This document shows, one piece after another, positions 36,865 through 48,513 of a stretch of DNA of 64,000 bases (its first letter is position 1; each line of letters opens with the position of its first letter). Below the pieces are notes generated by a model. That model did no database searches. It had not been told where the DNA came from and saw nothing but the letters and a program-made list of their open reading frames with translations. Origin of the DNA: Theobroma cacao (lineage: Eukaryota > Streptophyta > Magnoliopsida > Malvales > Malvaceae); contig NC_030858.1 in assembly GCF_000208745.1 (NCBI RefSeq), positions 12,802,684 through 12,866,683 of the forward strand, read 5' to 3'. Position numbers and translations under genes: made by a program.

Positions 36865-38244
36865 TGTTAGTCCCAATGGAGCACTAGAGGGGGGTGAATA
36901 GCACTAAAAGTTTTGGGGTTAGCCTTTTTCAAATTATAGAACTTTGAACCAGTTGGAACAAGAAGGATATAAAGCTTGTAGTAGTTGAAAGACACCAAGT
37001 AAGCAAGGGTCAAGAGAAGTGAATAATGCAAAGCTATTTATAGTGGTTTGGTCCTCTTGACTTACATCTACTACCTTGATCTCCCAATCAAGGATTTTCA
37101 ACCAAACTTCACTAAACCAATGGAATTAATATCTTTTACCAAGCTTTTACAAGGTGAACTTCTAATCCAAACTCTAATCCCTTACAACAAGCTTTAGAGT
37201 GTTTCCCACACTCTAATTTACTAAAAAATAGAAGAAAAAGAAGTACAACTAAGTACTTTTACAAGTCTGGACAGATTACAATCAAGCTTAAACTCCTTTT
37301 TTGGATTTGAAATGAAGAACAAGTGTGTTTGGTGAAGAATATTTGGCTTTTTGCTCAAAGTAGCTCTTTTCTCTTCAAAATCTATTTTCTTTGATCGTTG
37401 GAGGTTCCTTTTATACCTATAAAGTCAGATTTTTCTGTTGGAGACATTTTTTAGCCGTTAAAAACAACTTTATGTACTTCTAATTGTTATTTTATCCTTT
37501 AGTGCTTTAATTAAAAAAGGCAGATAGACTTCGACTAACCGGTTGTAGGCAGCTCTAATCGATTACAGCTTCTCTGCATTGCACTGTCCTACTGCTGTGT
37601 TCTCTATTCTAACCAATTATATGAGGCTCTAACTGATTAAGAGTTCTCTGTCTTTGGACCACTCATCTTCAACAGACTTTCTCTAACTGATTATGGCAGG
37701 CTTTAACCGATTACAAACTTTTTGTTTTCATTTTTTTATACAATAGTCTTCCTCTAATTGGTTAGCTCTTCCTTTAACTGATTGAAGCTTTACTTCCTTC
37801 AACCATAACTAATTAAAATAAATTTTAATCAACTAGAAGATCTTTGAATTTTGAACTTCTCCATTTTGGCTTCCTTCAACGGTCAACTATATTTTCAAAC
37901 TTGTTTTAGGCGCTTAAAGATACTAGGATCTTGTGTTCTAACCGATTAACCAGACCTCTTAACCGATTAGTATATTTTTGTTTTGTTTCAGCGTATCATG
38001 CAGTCATGCCTTAACTGATTAAGGTCCCTAGATAATCAGTTACTAAGGTTCTGTTTTTCTTCATTACTTGCGATTTCCTTGTTAATTGATTAACTCTTCA
38101 TTAAACTTAGCAAGCTCCTTAACTTGCTTTTAATTAATAGCTTTGTTAGGGGTATTAAATTAAATTCTGCAGACTTAAATAGTAAAGTTAGACATTTATA
38201 AATGAGGAATGTTTCGTTATCATCAGAAACATATGGAGTCAACA
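36865..38244 (-). mobile_element. 3' LTR of copia element 2
   Basis: It is 1380 bp, TGTTAGTCCC...GAGTCAACA on the plus strand. The minus-strand polypurine tract (GAAAAAGGGAAAAA) directly abuts it at 38245-38258. Repeated AACCGATTA / AACTGATTA words lie at about 37530-38040. Confidence 0.9.
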
Positions 38245-38522
38245 TTTTTCCCTTTTTCTATGATGACAAAATACTCATAGATTAAGAGTGCAATGTTTGT
38301 ATATAAAAATAATTTATGCGCAGTTTTGAGATTACTCCCCTTGAATATGTGCTCCCCCTAAATATATGCTCCAATAAAATTATCTAACATAAATTCATTC
38401 AATCATAGGAACATATATATATGTGTATGTATGTGTATATTCAATGTTCAACCATTATAAGTTCAACACATAATAAAAAAAACTCAGCACAACATAAACC
38501 TCATAACCCATTAAAACGTTGT

Positions 38523-39157
38523 TCAGCATATAAACCCATCTGAAACAAATAAACCACACAAACATTGGTAACATTGTTCAGCATAAATTGGCAATGCATC
38601 ATCTCTATAAGCAAGAAAATATACCAATGTATATCTAAAGTAATCATCAACAATGACAAAGCCATATGACTTGCCTCCTAGACTAGTAGTAGTGATTGGT
38701 CCAAACAAGTCAACATGTAATAGTTCAAGTGGCCTAGAAGTTGATATAGCTTTCTTAGATTTAAAGGAACTTTTAACTTGTTTACTAAATTGACATGCAT
38801 CACAAACCTTGTCATTTTCAAATGATATCTTTGAAAGTCCAATAACCAATTCTTTTCTCAAAAGTTTTGAAATTGTGTGCATACTAGCATGTCCTAACCT
38901 TCTATGCATCAACCAACTATCACAAACATCATTGGCAATAAAACATGATTCACAAGTCTTAATTTCATCAAGAAAAATGACATACATATTTTTAATTCTT
39001 TTGCCAATGAGTGCTACTTTGTTAGTGTTGACATCAATTACTTGACATGCATGAGAATCAAAGCATACTCTAAAACCTCTATCACAAAGCTGACTAATGC
39101 TTAGCAAATTATGTTTTAAACCTTTAACAAATAAGACATGCTTGATTTGTGTTTAAG
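38523..39157 (-). pseudogene. Copia element 2 integrase, truncated
   Basis: The 194-residue frame from 39107 has the pre-integrase region with MHRRLGHASM and C-x2-C (VCDACQF). The core start follows (RPLELLHVDLFGPI with the first Asp, then GFVIVDDYFRYTLVYFLA). After DDALP the sequence departs from the integrase consensus at about 38590, which marks the internal deletion. No second Asp or Glu of the triad is present. Confidence 0.85.
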
Positions 39158-39159
39158 AT

Positions 39160-39310
39160 GTGTTACCAATGGTTCCAATTCCTTGGATAATACCTTTGGA
39201 GTCATCACCAAAGGAAACACTACCACACTTCTTCCTATCAAGCTTAGCAAATAAGTTTTGATTACCGGTCATGTGTCTCGAATAGCTACTGTCCAAGTAC
39301 CCAGACTGCC
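39160..39310 (-). pseudogene. Copia element 2 aspartic protease
   Basis: The minus strand gives DSSYSRHMTGNQNLFAKLD and then VSFGDDSKGIIQGIGTIG. The catalytic DSG is changed to DSS, as in copia element 1, and there is a stop shortly after. It is short and broken but recognisable by position between gag and integrase. Confidence 0.72.
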
Positions 39311-39374
39311 TTTTCTATGGTTGAGTTTCAAAACATTGATCTTTTTGTCCTTGCTCAACCTACAAAATAGATTT

Positions 39375-40860
39375 TCAATTTTTCTTTAAAGGTACCCATA
39401 CTTTGATTGGTCCTTGGGGGTTAGCAATCATATGAGATCCTTTTGGAACCCAAACCAATTTTGTTCTAAGAAAGATTCTATTAGAATGGAAACATTCATA
39501 AGACAAATGGCCTTTCCTACCACACACATAACAGTGACATGAGATAGCACTAATTTTCTTTCTAGGGCTTATTTTTCTTTTAAACTCTTCTTCATCTTTT
39601 GATTTCAATTTTAGTCTTTCTTTTCTATCAACTTTAGGTGAAGCATTTTGATTAACAACTCTTTGTAATTCTAAACTTTTGCTTTCTAATTCAAGCTTCA
39701 AGAATTCAAAATCAGTTTTGGATTGTTCTAGTTCAATTTGAAGCATGTTCCTTTGATCAAAAGCATAGTTGTACTCATGCTTGATTTTTTCTAAGTCTTC
39801 ATTCAATGCAATAGCCTTTTTCTTCATAGTCTTATATTTTAGAGCAAGTTTTTCAAATTCAGCATATAGATAGTCATATTCATCTTGCAAATTATCATAA
39901 GAAATATCACATGAATTAGAAGTTACCTTAATTTTTTCTTCCTTTACCATCAACTAGAAATTGGCTATTTATTCCAATTTTTTTTTCCTCTTCTGAACTT
40001 AATGAATCACTATCAGACCATGTTGATACCACCATTGCTTTTTTTGGTTTCTTTATGTTCTTTGAGGTTTCTTCTTTGAGTAATGGGCATCTTGATATAA
40101 AGTGTCCTGATTTTTTACATTCAAAACACACCATCTCATTCTTCTTGCTGAAATTACCCTTGTGCTTATTTTTCCAAGAGGGACCTTGATCCTTCTTGTA
40201 ATTGTTTCTTCCAATCTTTCTACTTCTTTGTCCCATTAGCTTTCTAAATTGTTTGGCCATCATGGCTTGCTCTTCATTATCTCACTTGATAGCTCTTCTA
40301 ATTCCTCTTCAAGTAAACTAATCTTGAATGTCAAATTTTTCTTCTTTTCTTTGGCTTCTTTCTTTTCCTCATCTTCCTCTTTTTTCATTTCAAGTTCATG
40401 TATAAGGAGTGAGCCACAAATTTCATCAAGTGTGACCACATTGAGATCTTTGGCCTCTCGAATAGTTGTGACTTTGGGTTTTCAGCTCTTGGGGAGATAT
40501 CTAAGTAACCTTTTTACTAGCTTATGTTTAGGAATAGTTTTCCCAAGTTGATTGAGCTTGTTTGTAATATTGGTAAATGTATCAAACATGGTAGTGACAT
40601 CTTTACCTAGTTCCATTTTAAACATTTCATAATTATGGGTGAGTAAGGCAATTTTGAACTCCTTTACTTGTGATGTCCCCTCATGAATGACTTTAAGTTT
40701 TTCTCAAATCTCTTTAGCTATTGTATAGCTAGAGATTTTGTTGAATTCTAAAGGCATAAGTGCACAATGAAGGGTGTTAATGGCTTTAAAATTTGTTTAA
40801 ACCTTTTCGACTTTAGCCTCAGTCCATTCAGGTTTAGGCTTAGGCATTTTCTCACCAATG
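39375..40860 (-). pseudogene. Copia element 2 gag
   Basis: The N-terminal capsid region starts right beside the nested solo LTR (about 40860-40400: EKMPKPKPEWTEAKVEKV, then LTHNYEMFKMELGKDV). A basic segment with a CCHC knuckle follows at about 40130 (CFECKKSGHFISRC, all four ligands present). Then comes a long coiled-coil-like region (39953-39600: YDNLQDEYDYLYAEFEKLAL) and a second knuckle CYVCGRKGHLSYEC at about 39530. Frame changes occur near 40260 and 39950. The solo LTR insertion at 40876 separates this body from the gag start near 43600-43700. Confidence 0.87.
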
Positions 40861-41256
40861 ACAAAACTAGGTTAGTGTAAGACCTCAACCTTTATAGGCT
40901 TGTAACTAAGCATAGATGTAATAATACGAGCTAGGGGAAATTTCGTCATTTTCTTAGTAAGCTCATAAAAGTAAGATTTTTAAACAATATTATGGCTTAA
41001 GTAGGCCTAAGGCATAAATGGATGGTGAAATTATGGGTAAAATGAAAAGGAAACCAAAATTTGGATGATTTTCACGGTAGGGGCAAAATGGTCATTTTTC
41101 ACCTCGTGTTAAAATTTTACGCTTTCATGAACCTGAGTATGTCTAGACTATTATGGACCTTGTCTCAGCATCAAAAGAATAAAAAGATTGCATAAAAGTA
41201 AGTTAATTGGTGGAGGGGTAATTTGGTAATTTTAAGTGGAATGGATAAGATTGGCC

Positions 41257-41264
41257 TATAAATA
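41257..41264 (+). promoter_or_regulatory. TATA box of family A LTR
   Basis: TATAAATA lies 381 bp into the LTR and is followed by a pyrimidine-rich CTTCTTCTCC-type tract. The same arrangement is at 59168-59175 in the LTR at 58775. It places the palindromes and the 43-bp repeats of this LTR downstream, in the transcribed leader part. Confidence 0.6.
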
Positions 41265-42090
41265 CTTTCTTCCAGCAGCTTCTTCTCCCAGTTTCCAGCA
41301 GCTTGTCTTCTTCTTCTTTTTCTCTCTCACGTTTCTTCAAAACCTCCATGGAAGCTTGATATGTAGCTTGCAAAATTTTCTATCTCTAGCTCTAGTTTTC
41401 ATAATTTTGAGCCCTTTTGACTAAAATCCTAGTATTCTTTCACTCTCTCACTTCAAAACCCTTGGTAAAGTTTATTTTCATACTTTCTCTCACTAGTTGG
41501 GCATTTTAGAGAGAGAAAGAGAGAATTACCCCATTAATTTAAAGCAATTGGAAGAGAATTTGACTACAAAAGAGCCCTAGGGTAAGTGATGAATTAAGCT
41601 TGGTTTTTAACTGTGAATAATGGCTGATAATTGAGAGTATGAGTTATTTTATTATTGAGTATGTTCATTACTTTTTAGTGATTAAGATAGTGAACATAGA
41701 TAGTCATTTAATGTGGCAATTGAAAGCTAGCTAAGAGATAGCTTTTAGGGTTCATAGTGTGTGAATTGACCTATTGCTTATGCTAATGTGATCCTAGGTT
41801 TTAATGAAGTCCCATCCTTCCAATAGGATCATTAGGGGAATTAGAGTCAACTAAAGGCTCAACAATAAATCGGTGAGTGGACTGCTTATCAAAAATCATT
41901 TTGGGAATATGACTGTTTTGTACAAAGTGTTTGAATGATTTTATACAACTTTTCTCAAAAATGAATGCCTTGGGAACAAGCTCTTGAGAAATGGTTTATG
42001 TTATGACATGTGGTTATTATGGATTTCTATGCGGCTGCATTATGTTGATATACATATATGTTTGAATATAGTGTTGTGCAATTATGTTGA

Positions 42091-42219
42091 CTCGGCTATG
42101 TGCGAGTAGGGAGTGTGCATAAACCGAGGATGACCCGGTTATGTGCGAGTAAGGAGTGCGCATAACCCGGTGATGACCCGACCATGTGCGAGTAGGGAGT
42201 GCGCATGAGCTGGTGATGA
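42091..42219 (+). repeat. Three 43-bp tandem repeats in solo LTR
   Basis: Units start at 42091, 42134 and 42177. Each has the core ATGTGCGAGTAGGGAGTG followed by CGCATAA and CCGGTGATGA-like words. A GATGAT microsatellite follows. The same unit with the same period occurs four times at 59896-60067. Confidence 0.92.
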
Positions 42220-42535
42220 TGATGATGTGATGGTGTGTATGATGATGATGGGATGATGATGGGATGATGTGCATGATAATGATGGGTATACGTATACATA
42301 TATACATATGTAAATATGTGTGTTATAGGAAATTTATGAGTAATGGTATATGGTTGTAATGCATGTGAAACTTGACATGTTAAACTTTGGAAAATTGTCA
42401 TGTCTTTCATGTTGGTTTGGACATTCTAGCAAGGTGGTTTTTCTTTGGGAGAAAAGGGAAAATTTTCATTGGTGCCCTGTATTTCGCTGCAACTAGCAAC
42501 TCTCGAGTTTGAGGACTTTCACCAAAACTGGTTCT

Positions 42536-42940
42536 CATTGTAGCGAGATAATAACTGTAGCTTCTCGCTGCAGTGAAAAGGAATCTCGCTGCAGCGAGAA
42601 ACTCTCTGTTTCATCAGCTGAATTTCGTTGCAGCCAGAAACCTTCTGTTTCTGGGTTACAATTTCGCTGCAGCGAGAAACCTTCTGTTTTGGTCTCCTAT
42701 CTTATCCAATTGCTGCCCTATCTTTCACTTTTTTGGTACCATATCGGAGCATGGACTTCCAACATTAAGGATTAAATGAGTTAAGTTTAAAATGGGGAGG
42801 TTTAGTGAGAAACCCTCGGCCAGTTGAGAAACCCTCGTTCGGCTAATAACTAAATCCCAACGTCGCTGCAACGAAAATTCATTTTCGTTGCAGCGTAGCT
42901 GTAGCGAGAATGCTTTTTCGCTGCAGCGAAGATTCGTTGT
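42536..42940. repeat. CTGCAG-centred palindrome cluster in solo LTR
   Basis: Eight or so copies of the motif family are present, including the perfect 16-bp palindrome TCTCGCTGCAGCGAGA at 42584-42599. Further copies lie at about 42565, 42623, 42661, 42865, 42885 and 42915. Copies are followed by the shared word AAACCTTCTGTTT in two cases. Confidence 0.82.
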
Positions 42941-43770
42941 CGTATTTGACTTGCTTGTGCAATATTGAAGCTTTCATTCTTCAAATGGTTTGTTATGTAT
43001 GGGTTCATGATTTTCAAATGATTAATCATTTAAGGGCTTGATTAGGGGTTTTTAATATGAACGGAACTAAATTGCATTGTTTTGAAACAAGTGCATCATG
43101 ATTTTAAATTCTCCCTTGTTGGTGCTTGTTCCCTTCCTTGTTCACTCACTGGGTTTATACTCACCGTTTTCAACTTCATGTTTTCAGATCACGAGGCAGC
43201 CAGTAACTAGGACGAGGTGTCCTTGTAGACCTATATCCATCTTGTGGTAGGTGTCTCAGCATTTAGTAGCTGTACATTCGTCCGAGTCCCTCTGCTGGAA
43301 GTCAAGTCTTCTTTTTGAGATGTATAGGCAAACTTGATGTAAATTATTGAGATACATGTTGTAGGCAATGTACACTTAATTGGTATGCCAGTATGAGTTG
43401 GCAAATGTTTAATTTTATTTTGATTCTAAGTTATGAAATATGATTTAGCAATTATGATGGGATGATGAACACGTCAGATTAATAGGCTTGCTTAGGCTTA
43501 GTGGACTACGTCCATTAGGCCCATGAGTCGGTCATGGCTTGAAATTTGGGTCGTGACAGTTAGCTAGGAACATAAGGTCCTTTCATAAAAACATCCCATA
43601 ATTTATAGTTAAGGGCTCTAATGTATATGGACATCCTAGTGCTCCAATAGGCATAATTTGATCCATTAAATAAATGAGGCCTATTTGTGGATTGACCCTT
43701 AGCAACAACTGACTTTTGCAAAGCCATATGGATCTTCCTTAAGGAAGTTAAGCCTTAATTTTGAAGGTTT

Positions 43771-43783
43771 GGCTTTGATACCA
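43771..43783 (-). other. Primer-binding site of copia element 2
   Basis: The minus strand reads TGGTATCAAAGCC, one mismatch to the initiator tRNA-Met complement. It lies 2 bp after the LTR. Confidence 0.85.
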
Positions 43784-43785
43784 CT

Positions 43786-45148
43786 TGTTGGTCCTAATGG
43801 AGTGCTAGAGGGGGGTGAATAGCATTAAAAGTTTTGGGGTCATCCCATTTCAAAGTATAGAATTTTGAACTAGTTGGAAGAAGAAGGATATAAAGCTTGT
43901 AGTATTTGAAAGACACCAAGTAAGAAAGGGTAAAGAGAAGTAGACAATGCAAAGCAATTTATAGTGATTTGGTCCCTTTGACCTATATCCTCTACCTTGA
44001 TCTCCCAATCAAGGATTTTTAACCCAACTTCACTAAACTAGTAAAATTAATAGCTTTTACTAAGCTATTACAAGGTTAGCTCTAATTCCTTACAACAAGT
44101 TTTAGAGTGCTTCCCACACTCTAATGTCCCAAGAAAAAGACAAAAAAGAAGTACAAGCAACTTTTACAAGTCTGGATAGATTACAATCAAGCTCAAACAC
44201 CTTTTCATGATTTGGAATGAAGAATAAGTGTTTTTAGTGAATAATATTTGGCTTTTTACTCAAAGTAGCTCTTTTCTCTTCAAAATCTATTTTCTTTGAC
44301 CATTAAAGATTCCTTTCATACTTAGGGAGTCAGATTTTTTTGTTAGGGATAGTTTCTAGCCATTAGAAACAACTCTGATGCACTTTTAGCGGTTATTTTG
44401 TCCTCTAGTACTTAAATTAAAAAAGGCAAACAAACTTCCACTAACTAGTTATAGGCAGATCTAATCGATTACATCTTTTCTACCTTGCATTGTCTTGTTG
44501 CTATGTTCTCTACTCTAACCGATTACAGAAAGCTCTAACTGATTAAGAGTTCTCTGTCTTTAGACCACTCATCTTTAGTAAAATTCCTCTAACTGATGAT
44601 GGCAGGCTTTAATCGATTACAAACTTTCTATTTTCACTTATTTACACAACAATCTTCCTCTAATTGGTTAGCTCTTCCCTTAAATGATTGAAGCTTTACT
44701 TCCTTTAACCATAACCAATTAAAATCACCTTTAATCGACTAGAAGATCTTTAAATTTGAACTTCTTTATTTTGGCTCCCTTTAACAATCAACAATATTTT
44801 CAAACTTGTTTTGGTGCTCGAAGATACTAAGACCTTGTGCACTAATCGATTAACCAGACCTCTTAACCAATTAGCATTTTTCTGTTTTGCTTCAACTTAT
44901 CACACAACCATTCCTTAATTGATTAAGGTCCCTTGATAATCAGTTACTAAAGTTCTTTTTTTGTTCATTACTTGCTCTTTCCCTCTTAACTAATTAACTC
45001 TTCATTAAACATAGCAAGCTCCTAGACTTGCCTTTAATTAATAGCTTTTTTAGGGGTGTTAAATTAAATCCTGCACACATAAATAACAAGATTAGACATC
45101 AATGAATGAGGAATGTTTTGTTATCATCAAAAACATATGAAGTCAACA
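43786..45148 (-). mobile_element. 5' LTR of copia element 2
   Basis: It is 1363 bp, TGTTGGTCCT...GAAGTCAACA on the plus strand, and matches 36865-38244 along its length with scattered substitutions and small indels. It is followed by the CATGA target copy. Confidence 0.9.
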
Positions 45149-45311
45149 CATGATGTATCGATACATATGGTCATGTATAGATACATGTTCATAATCTATC
45201 GATACAATTTTTCCAGAACCCAATGTATTGATACATGGCTCAAACGTATAAATACATTTCATTGATTTCAAAAAAATAAAAAGGGTAAAATTATATTTTT
45301 GCACTCAAAAC

Positions 45312-45319
45312 TATAAATA
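45312..45319 (+). promoter_or_regulatory. TATA-like box of family C LTR
   Basis: TATAAATA lies just downstream of the cluster of ATGTATCGATACAT-type palindromes at 45153-45260, giving a promoter-like order of motif cluster then TATA. Confidence 0.45.
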
Positions 45320-46229
45320 TCACACATTTTTCAAGGGTTTTCAACCCTCAGCCATTTTTCTAAGGTATTTTTCTCAACTCAAACCTTCTCAACTCATTTT
45401 TAACTTAAATCTTCATTTTTGATGATTAAATGATGTGGTCTTGAGTTGTTATAAAAATGTGACACTTTTAAGCTTTGGAAAATTTAAATCTTGATTTCTA
45501 GTTTTTGAAAATATGATTTTATTGCCCAAATTTTCTATTGGTGAATAAAGCTTAAAGGTTTTATGATTTTCTTAAGCATATAAGCTCACTTAAGGTAAGG
45601 ATGACAAATTTATGGGTTTTTAAGCATGGGTTTTAGCTAGAAAATTAGTTTAGCTAAAAGCGAGTAGTTTCGAAAGTACTTAAAATGATTATTATGAGAT
45701 TTTTATTCTAGGAAATGATTGTGATGATTGTTATATGATAGGAACACTTGAAAACTCCACGGATATCGCTGAAACGGAGTTATGATTAGAGCTTGGAATC
45801 GACTCTTAAATTAGGTGAGTGGATATACCTTTTCAAGTATTTTAATATGAAAAGTTAGCATGATTTTTATGAAAGTAGTTATTTAAGTATGTTGAAAAAT
45901 TATTTCCATAAATGGTTTATTAAAGGACTTGAACTACAAGGTTTTATGAACTTTTCGAGGAAATGTTCAAAGGACTTGATTTGATAATGATTGTGATATG
46001 TGTGACACAATGATTTTCAAATTGTTTACGAATCTACTAAGTATGCAAATATGCTACTATGTATTAGTTTTTAACAAGGGGGAACAAGCCCTTTCATGTT
46101 TGTAGTCCATTCAATTACTCTGATCTTCGGGCTAATGTGTGTATGAGATATTTCTATAGTTAATGTATGAATGTTATTTTGCACATGTTAGATGCGATGT
46201 AGCATGATAAGAACATTGGACGCATGAGA

Positions 46230-46460
46230 TCCATTTATGAGATTGTAACATGCATGCCATGAGATGTATGTGTTGTGATAGTCATATAAATTATAAGCTA
46301 AGCATGTGAGAGATTTATGAGGTTATGAAATATATCCCATGAGATGTATATGTTGAGATAGTCATATACAATATGGGTTAAGCATGTGAGTGATTTAAGA
46401 GGTTATGAAATGCATGCCATGAGATGTATGTGTTGAGATAGTCATATACACTATGAGCTA
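46230..46460 (+). repeat. Tandem repeats of about 85 bp in family C LTR
   Basis: Three copies of a unit containing GAGATGTATGTGTTG, GATAGTCATATA and AGCATGTGAGTGATTTA follow one another with small differences. Confidence 0.7.
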
Positions 46461-47981
46461 AGCATGATGATGATTTATGGAAATGTTATATGTTCATGAT
46501 GCAAGCTAAGGGTGAGAATGATCTTAAACTTAAGAGATCTCATGATGATGGTGGGTGAGGCCGATGTGCCAGTCATACAACCACAATGATTGTTCATGTG
46601 AGGTGAACTAGATAGTAGTGAGGACTTTGTCCACTACCCGTTTGAGTGGGGTGGAACCACTCTATAGATCATGGATAAGGCCAATGTGCCATTCACGAGA
46701 GTGCACAAAGAACTCGAAATAGTGGTGATTAAACCACTATTTGCCAAAATGGGATGGACCCGCTCACAGATTAAATTTAATGTATAATTAGTTTAATAAG
46801 TTTGAGCAATGATTGAATGAGTATTGTTGATGCTTTATGTTTAAATGCATAGATTATGATTAGATTATTATTGAGAATGTTACTCACATTGAAATGTAGT
46901 GATATTGCCTCAGTTAGATAGAATCTTAGCCTAGGGAATAATCCTTCAATGTTAGAAAGACTTATCAATGGTTTTGATTTAGAATATTGCCTAGAAAATA
47001 GATTATGTGGCAAAAGTATCAATACATTTTCAACAAAATGCTACAAAAGGTGTTCTGTGTGAAATATATTGATGTATTCTCAAAAGCATCGATAGATTTC
47101 TTGCATGTATCTACACATTCTAGGATGTATTGATAGAATGGTTGCCGAAAAAGATTTTCAAGTGATTTTAAAGAAAATTTCAAGGTCAATGAGTTATAAT
47201 GTTTTAAGCAAGTAGTTTTCCATGCAATGTTCTTTAAAGGAGATTTTAAATACTATGTCATATGATCATTATGGAATGATGTTGAATTTATGAATCATAT
47301 GTATTTATAAGTACATGGTTACGAAAAAAAACTCTTATCCCATGGCTTGTCCCTTTCTGCGTATTCACTCACGGAGTTTTTGTGACTTACACGTTATTTT
47401 TCGTCACTACTTTTATTGTAGATCAATGATAGCCCTCTCTTGCTAGTAGCTAGTATCACGGAAACATGATCCGTTCATTCCTCATTGGTAGGAGTCTAAC
47501 AACTTCTTGATGTTTAACGAGTTAGGTCATGTTTCGTAGATGAGTCTGTCTATATTATGTTTATGTTTACAGAGTATGAACATTTTTTAATGGATTATGA
47601 TTATGTTATGATGATGTAGACAAATGTTTGGGTGTATTACATTATGAATGTTATGTTAAATGTATAAAGTCACTCAAGAGCCCATATGGACACCCGAAGG
47701 TGTTGAGACATGTAAATGATATGGTGCATTGAGAACGTGGCACTCTGATGATATATAAAATATTTGCAATTACACTAATATGTTGAGAAATTCCATATAT
47801 GTGTAATGTTGCGTATGATGTTATGCATGAGTTGATATTGTATGCTTATGGCTGTTTAATTATGCTTTTGCACTGATGAATGTTTAATGATGAATGTTAA
47901 AGAGGTTTGCTTGGGCTTAGCGGGCTATACCTGTCTAGGTTCATGCGCTAATCATGTTTCACCATAAAATGGGATATGACA

Positions 47982-48231
47982 ATTTAATTCTTACAATCTT
48001 TTATGTTTTTACATGAATATATTGTAGGCTAGCAAATGAAGTCTTTGATCCTTGATGATACTTTAGAGGAAAAAAATAGTTAATGATACAAATTACATAT
48101 ATATGGCAAGTATTTTAATTTGTTTTAGATATTTTATATTGCTTTGTTTGCCTTTGACTTTTTTTTTAAACTTTTTTTAAAGTTAGCCACACTATTTCAT
48201 ATAATTAATTTTTATGTTTTATTTTATATAG
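47982..48231 (+). other. Non-coding stretch, likely intron before PB1-like exon
   Basis: AT-rich, with T runs, ending TTTTATTTTATATAG. The last AG at 48230-48231 is a plausible splice acceptor, because coding sequence begins right after it. Confidence 0.5.
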
Positions 48232-48513
48232 GATTACTTGGGAAGTATACAAAATAAGGTACTATCATGGAGGAAACTTTGTAAGAACACCAAGAGTTAG
48301 ATATGTTAATGGGTCAATAGCAAAGTATGATGAAGATCCCGATCAAATTTGTTATTGGACTATTCTATCTACTATCAAGGCTTTAGGTTATGATTTAGAG
48401 AAGTTAGTGAAAGTTTACTATATTGAGGATGGGAAGTCACTGAACACGAGTTTAAAGTTGTTAGGTGATTATAGTAATGATACAGAATTGGTTGATCAAT
48501 TAAGGAATATGAG
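48232..48513 (+). pseudogene. PB1-like domain gene fragment, part 1 (MULE-related)
   Basis: This is an open frame of about 93 codons after a likely splice acceptor. It contains YYHGGNFVRTPRVRYVNGS, then YWTILSTIKALGYDLEKLVK and VYYIEDGKSL. The pattern (HGG-F, Y-GG-V/S, L-LGY) is that of the PB1-like domain at the N-terminus of many plant MULE-related proteins. The frame stops exactly at the 5' LTR of copia element 3 and resumes after its 3' LTR. No stop is seen within this part. The gene's start lies further upstream and was not found. Confidence 0.68.

Larger units (their letters stand above)
40876..43558 (+). mobile_element. Solo LTR of family A, 2683 bp
   Basis: It starts TGTAAGACCTCAACC and ends TTTGGGTCGTGACA. 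A perfect GTTAG duplication flanks it (40871-40875 and 43559-43563). Copia gag reads on both sides. It has a TATAAATA box at 41257-41264, three 43-bp tandem repeats at 42091-42219, a GAT-rich microsatellite to about 42290, and palindrome motifs at 42536-42690 and 42850-42940. No gag or pol is present. It is homologous to 8655-11100, so it derives from a related gypsy element. Confidence 0.93.
36865..45148 (-). mobile_element. Copia element 2, internally deleted, minus strand
   Basis: LTRs are at 36865-38244 and 43786-45148, and CATGA target copies are at 36860-36864 and 45149-45153. Its LTRs and gag are closely related to those of copia element 1. The internal part holds gag, protease and the first half of integrase. 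It then jumps to the 3' untranslated part, so the rest of integrase, RT, RNase H and ORF3 are missing. It contains the solo LTR 40876-43558; without that and its TSD the element is about 5.6 kb. It is non-autonomous. Confidence 0.92.
45149..47981 (+). mobile_element. Long LTR, family C (main part)
   Basis: This is about 2.8 kb of sequence ending GGGATATGACA, with a terminal GTTTGCTTGGGCTTAGCGGGC block like the other gypsy LTR ends. It starts with an array of ATGTATCGATACAT-type motifs (45153-45260) and has a TATAAATA box at 45312-45319. A second set of the motifs is at 47008-47135. Tandemly related words (ATGAGATGTATGTGTTGAGATAGTCATATA) are at 46230-46460. No coding region is seen. The left end lies across copia element 2 at about 36844. 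No TSD was found, so it may be truncated. Confidence 0.7.

Noticed and set aside
42017..42410. His-rich open frames on the minus strand (also near 59816-60233 and 63168-63437)
   Set aside because: The HHHH and TRTW-like runs are translations of GATGAT microsatellite and 43-bp repeats in LTRs, not genes.
36836..47986. TSD ATTTC/ATTTA for the family C LTR
   Set aside because: The match would require a non-TG start at 36841 and has one mismatch, so the boundary was left open.
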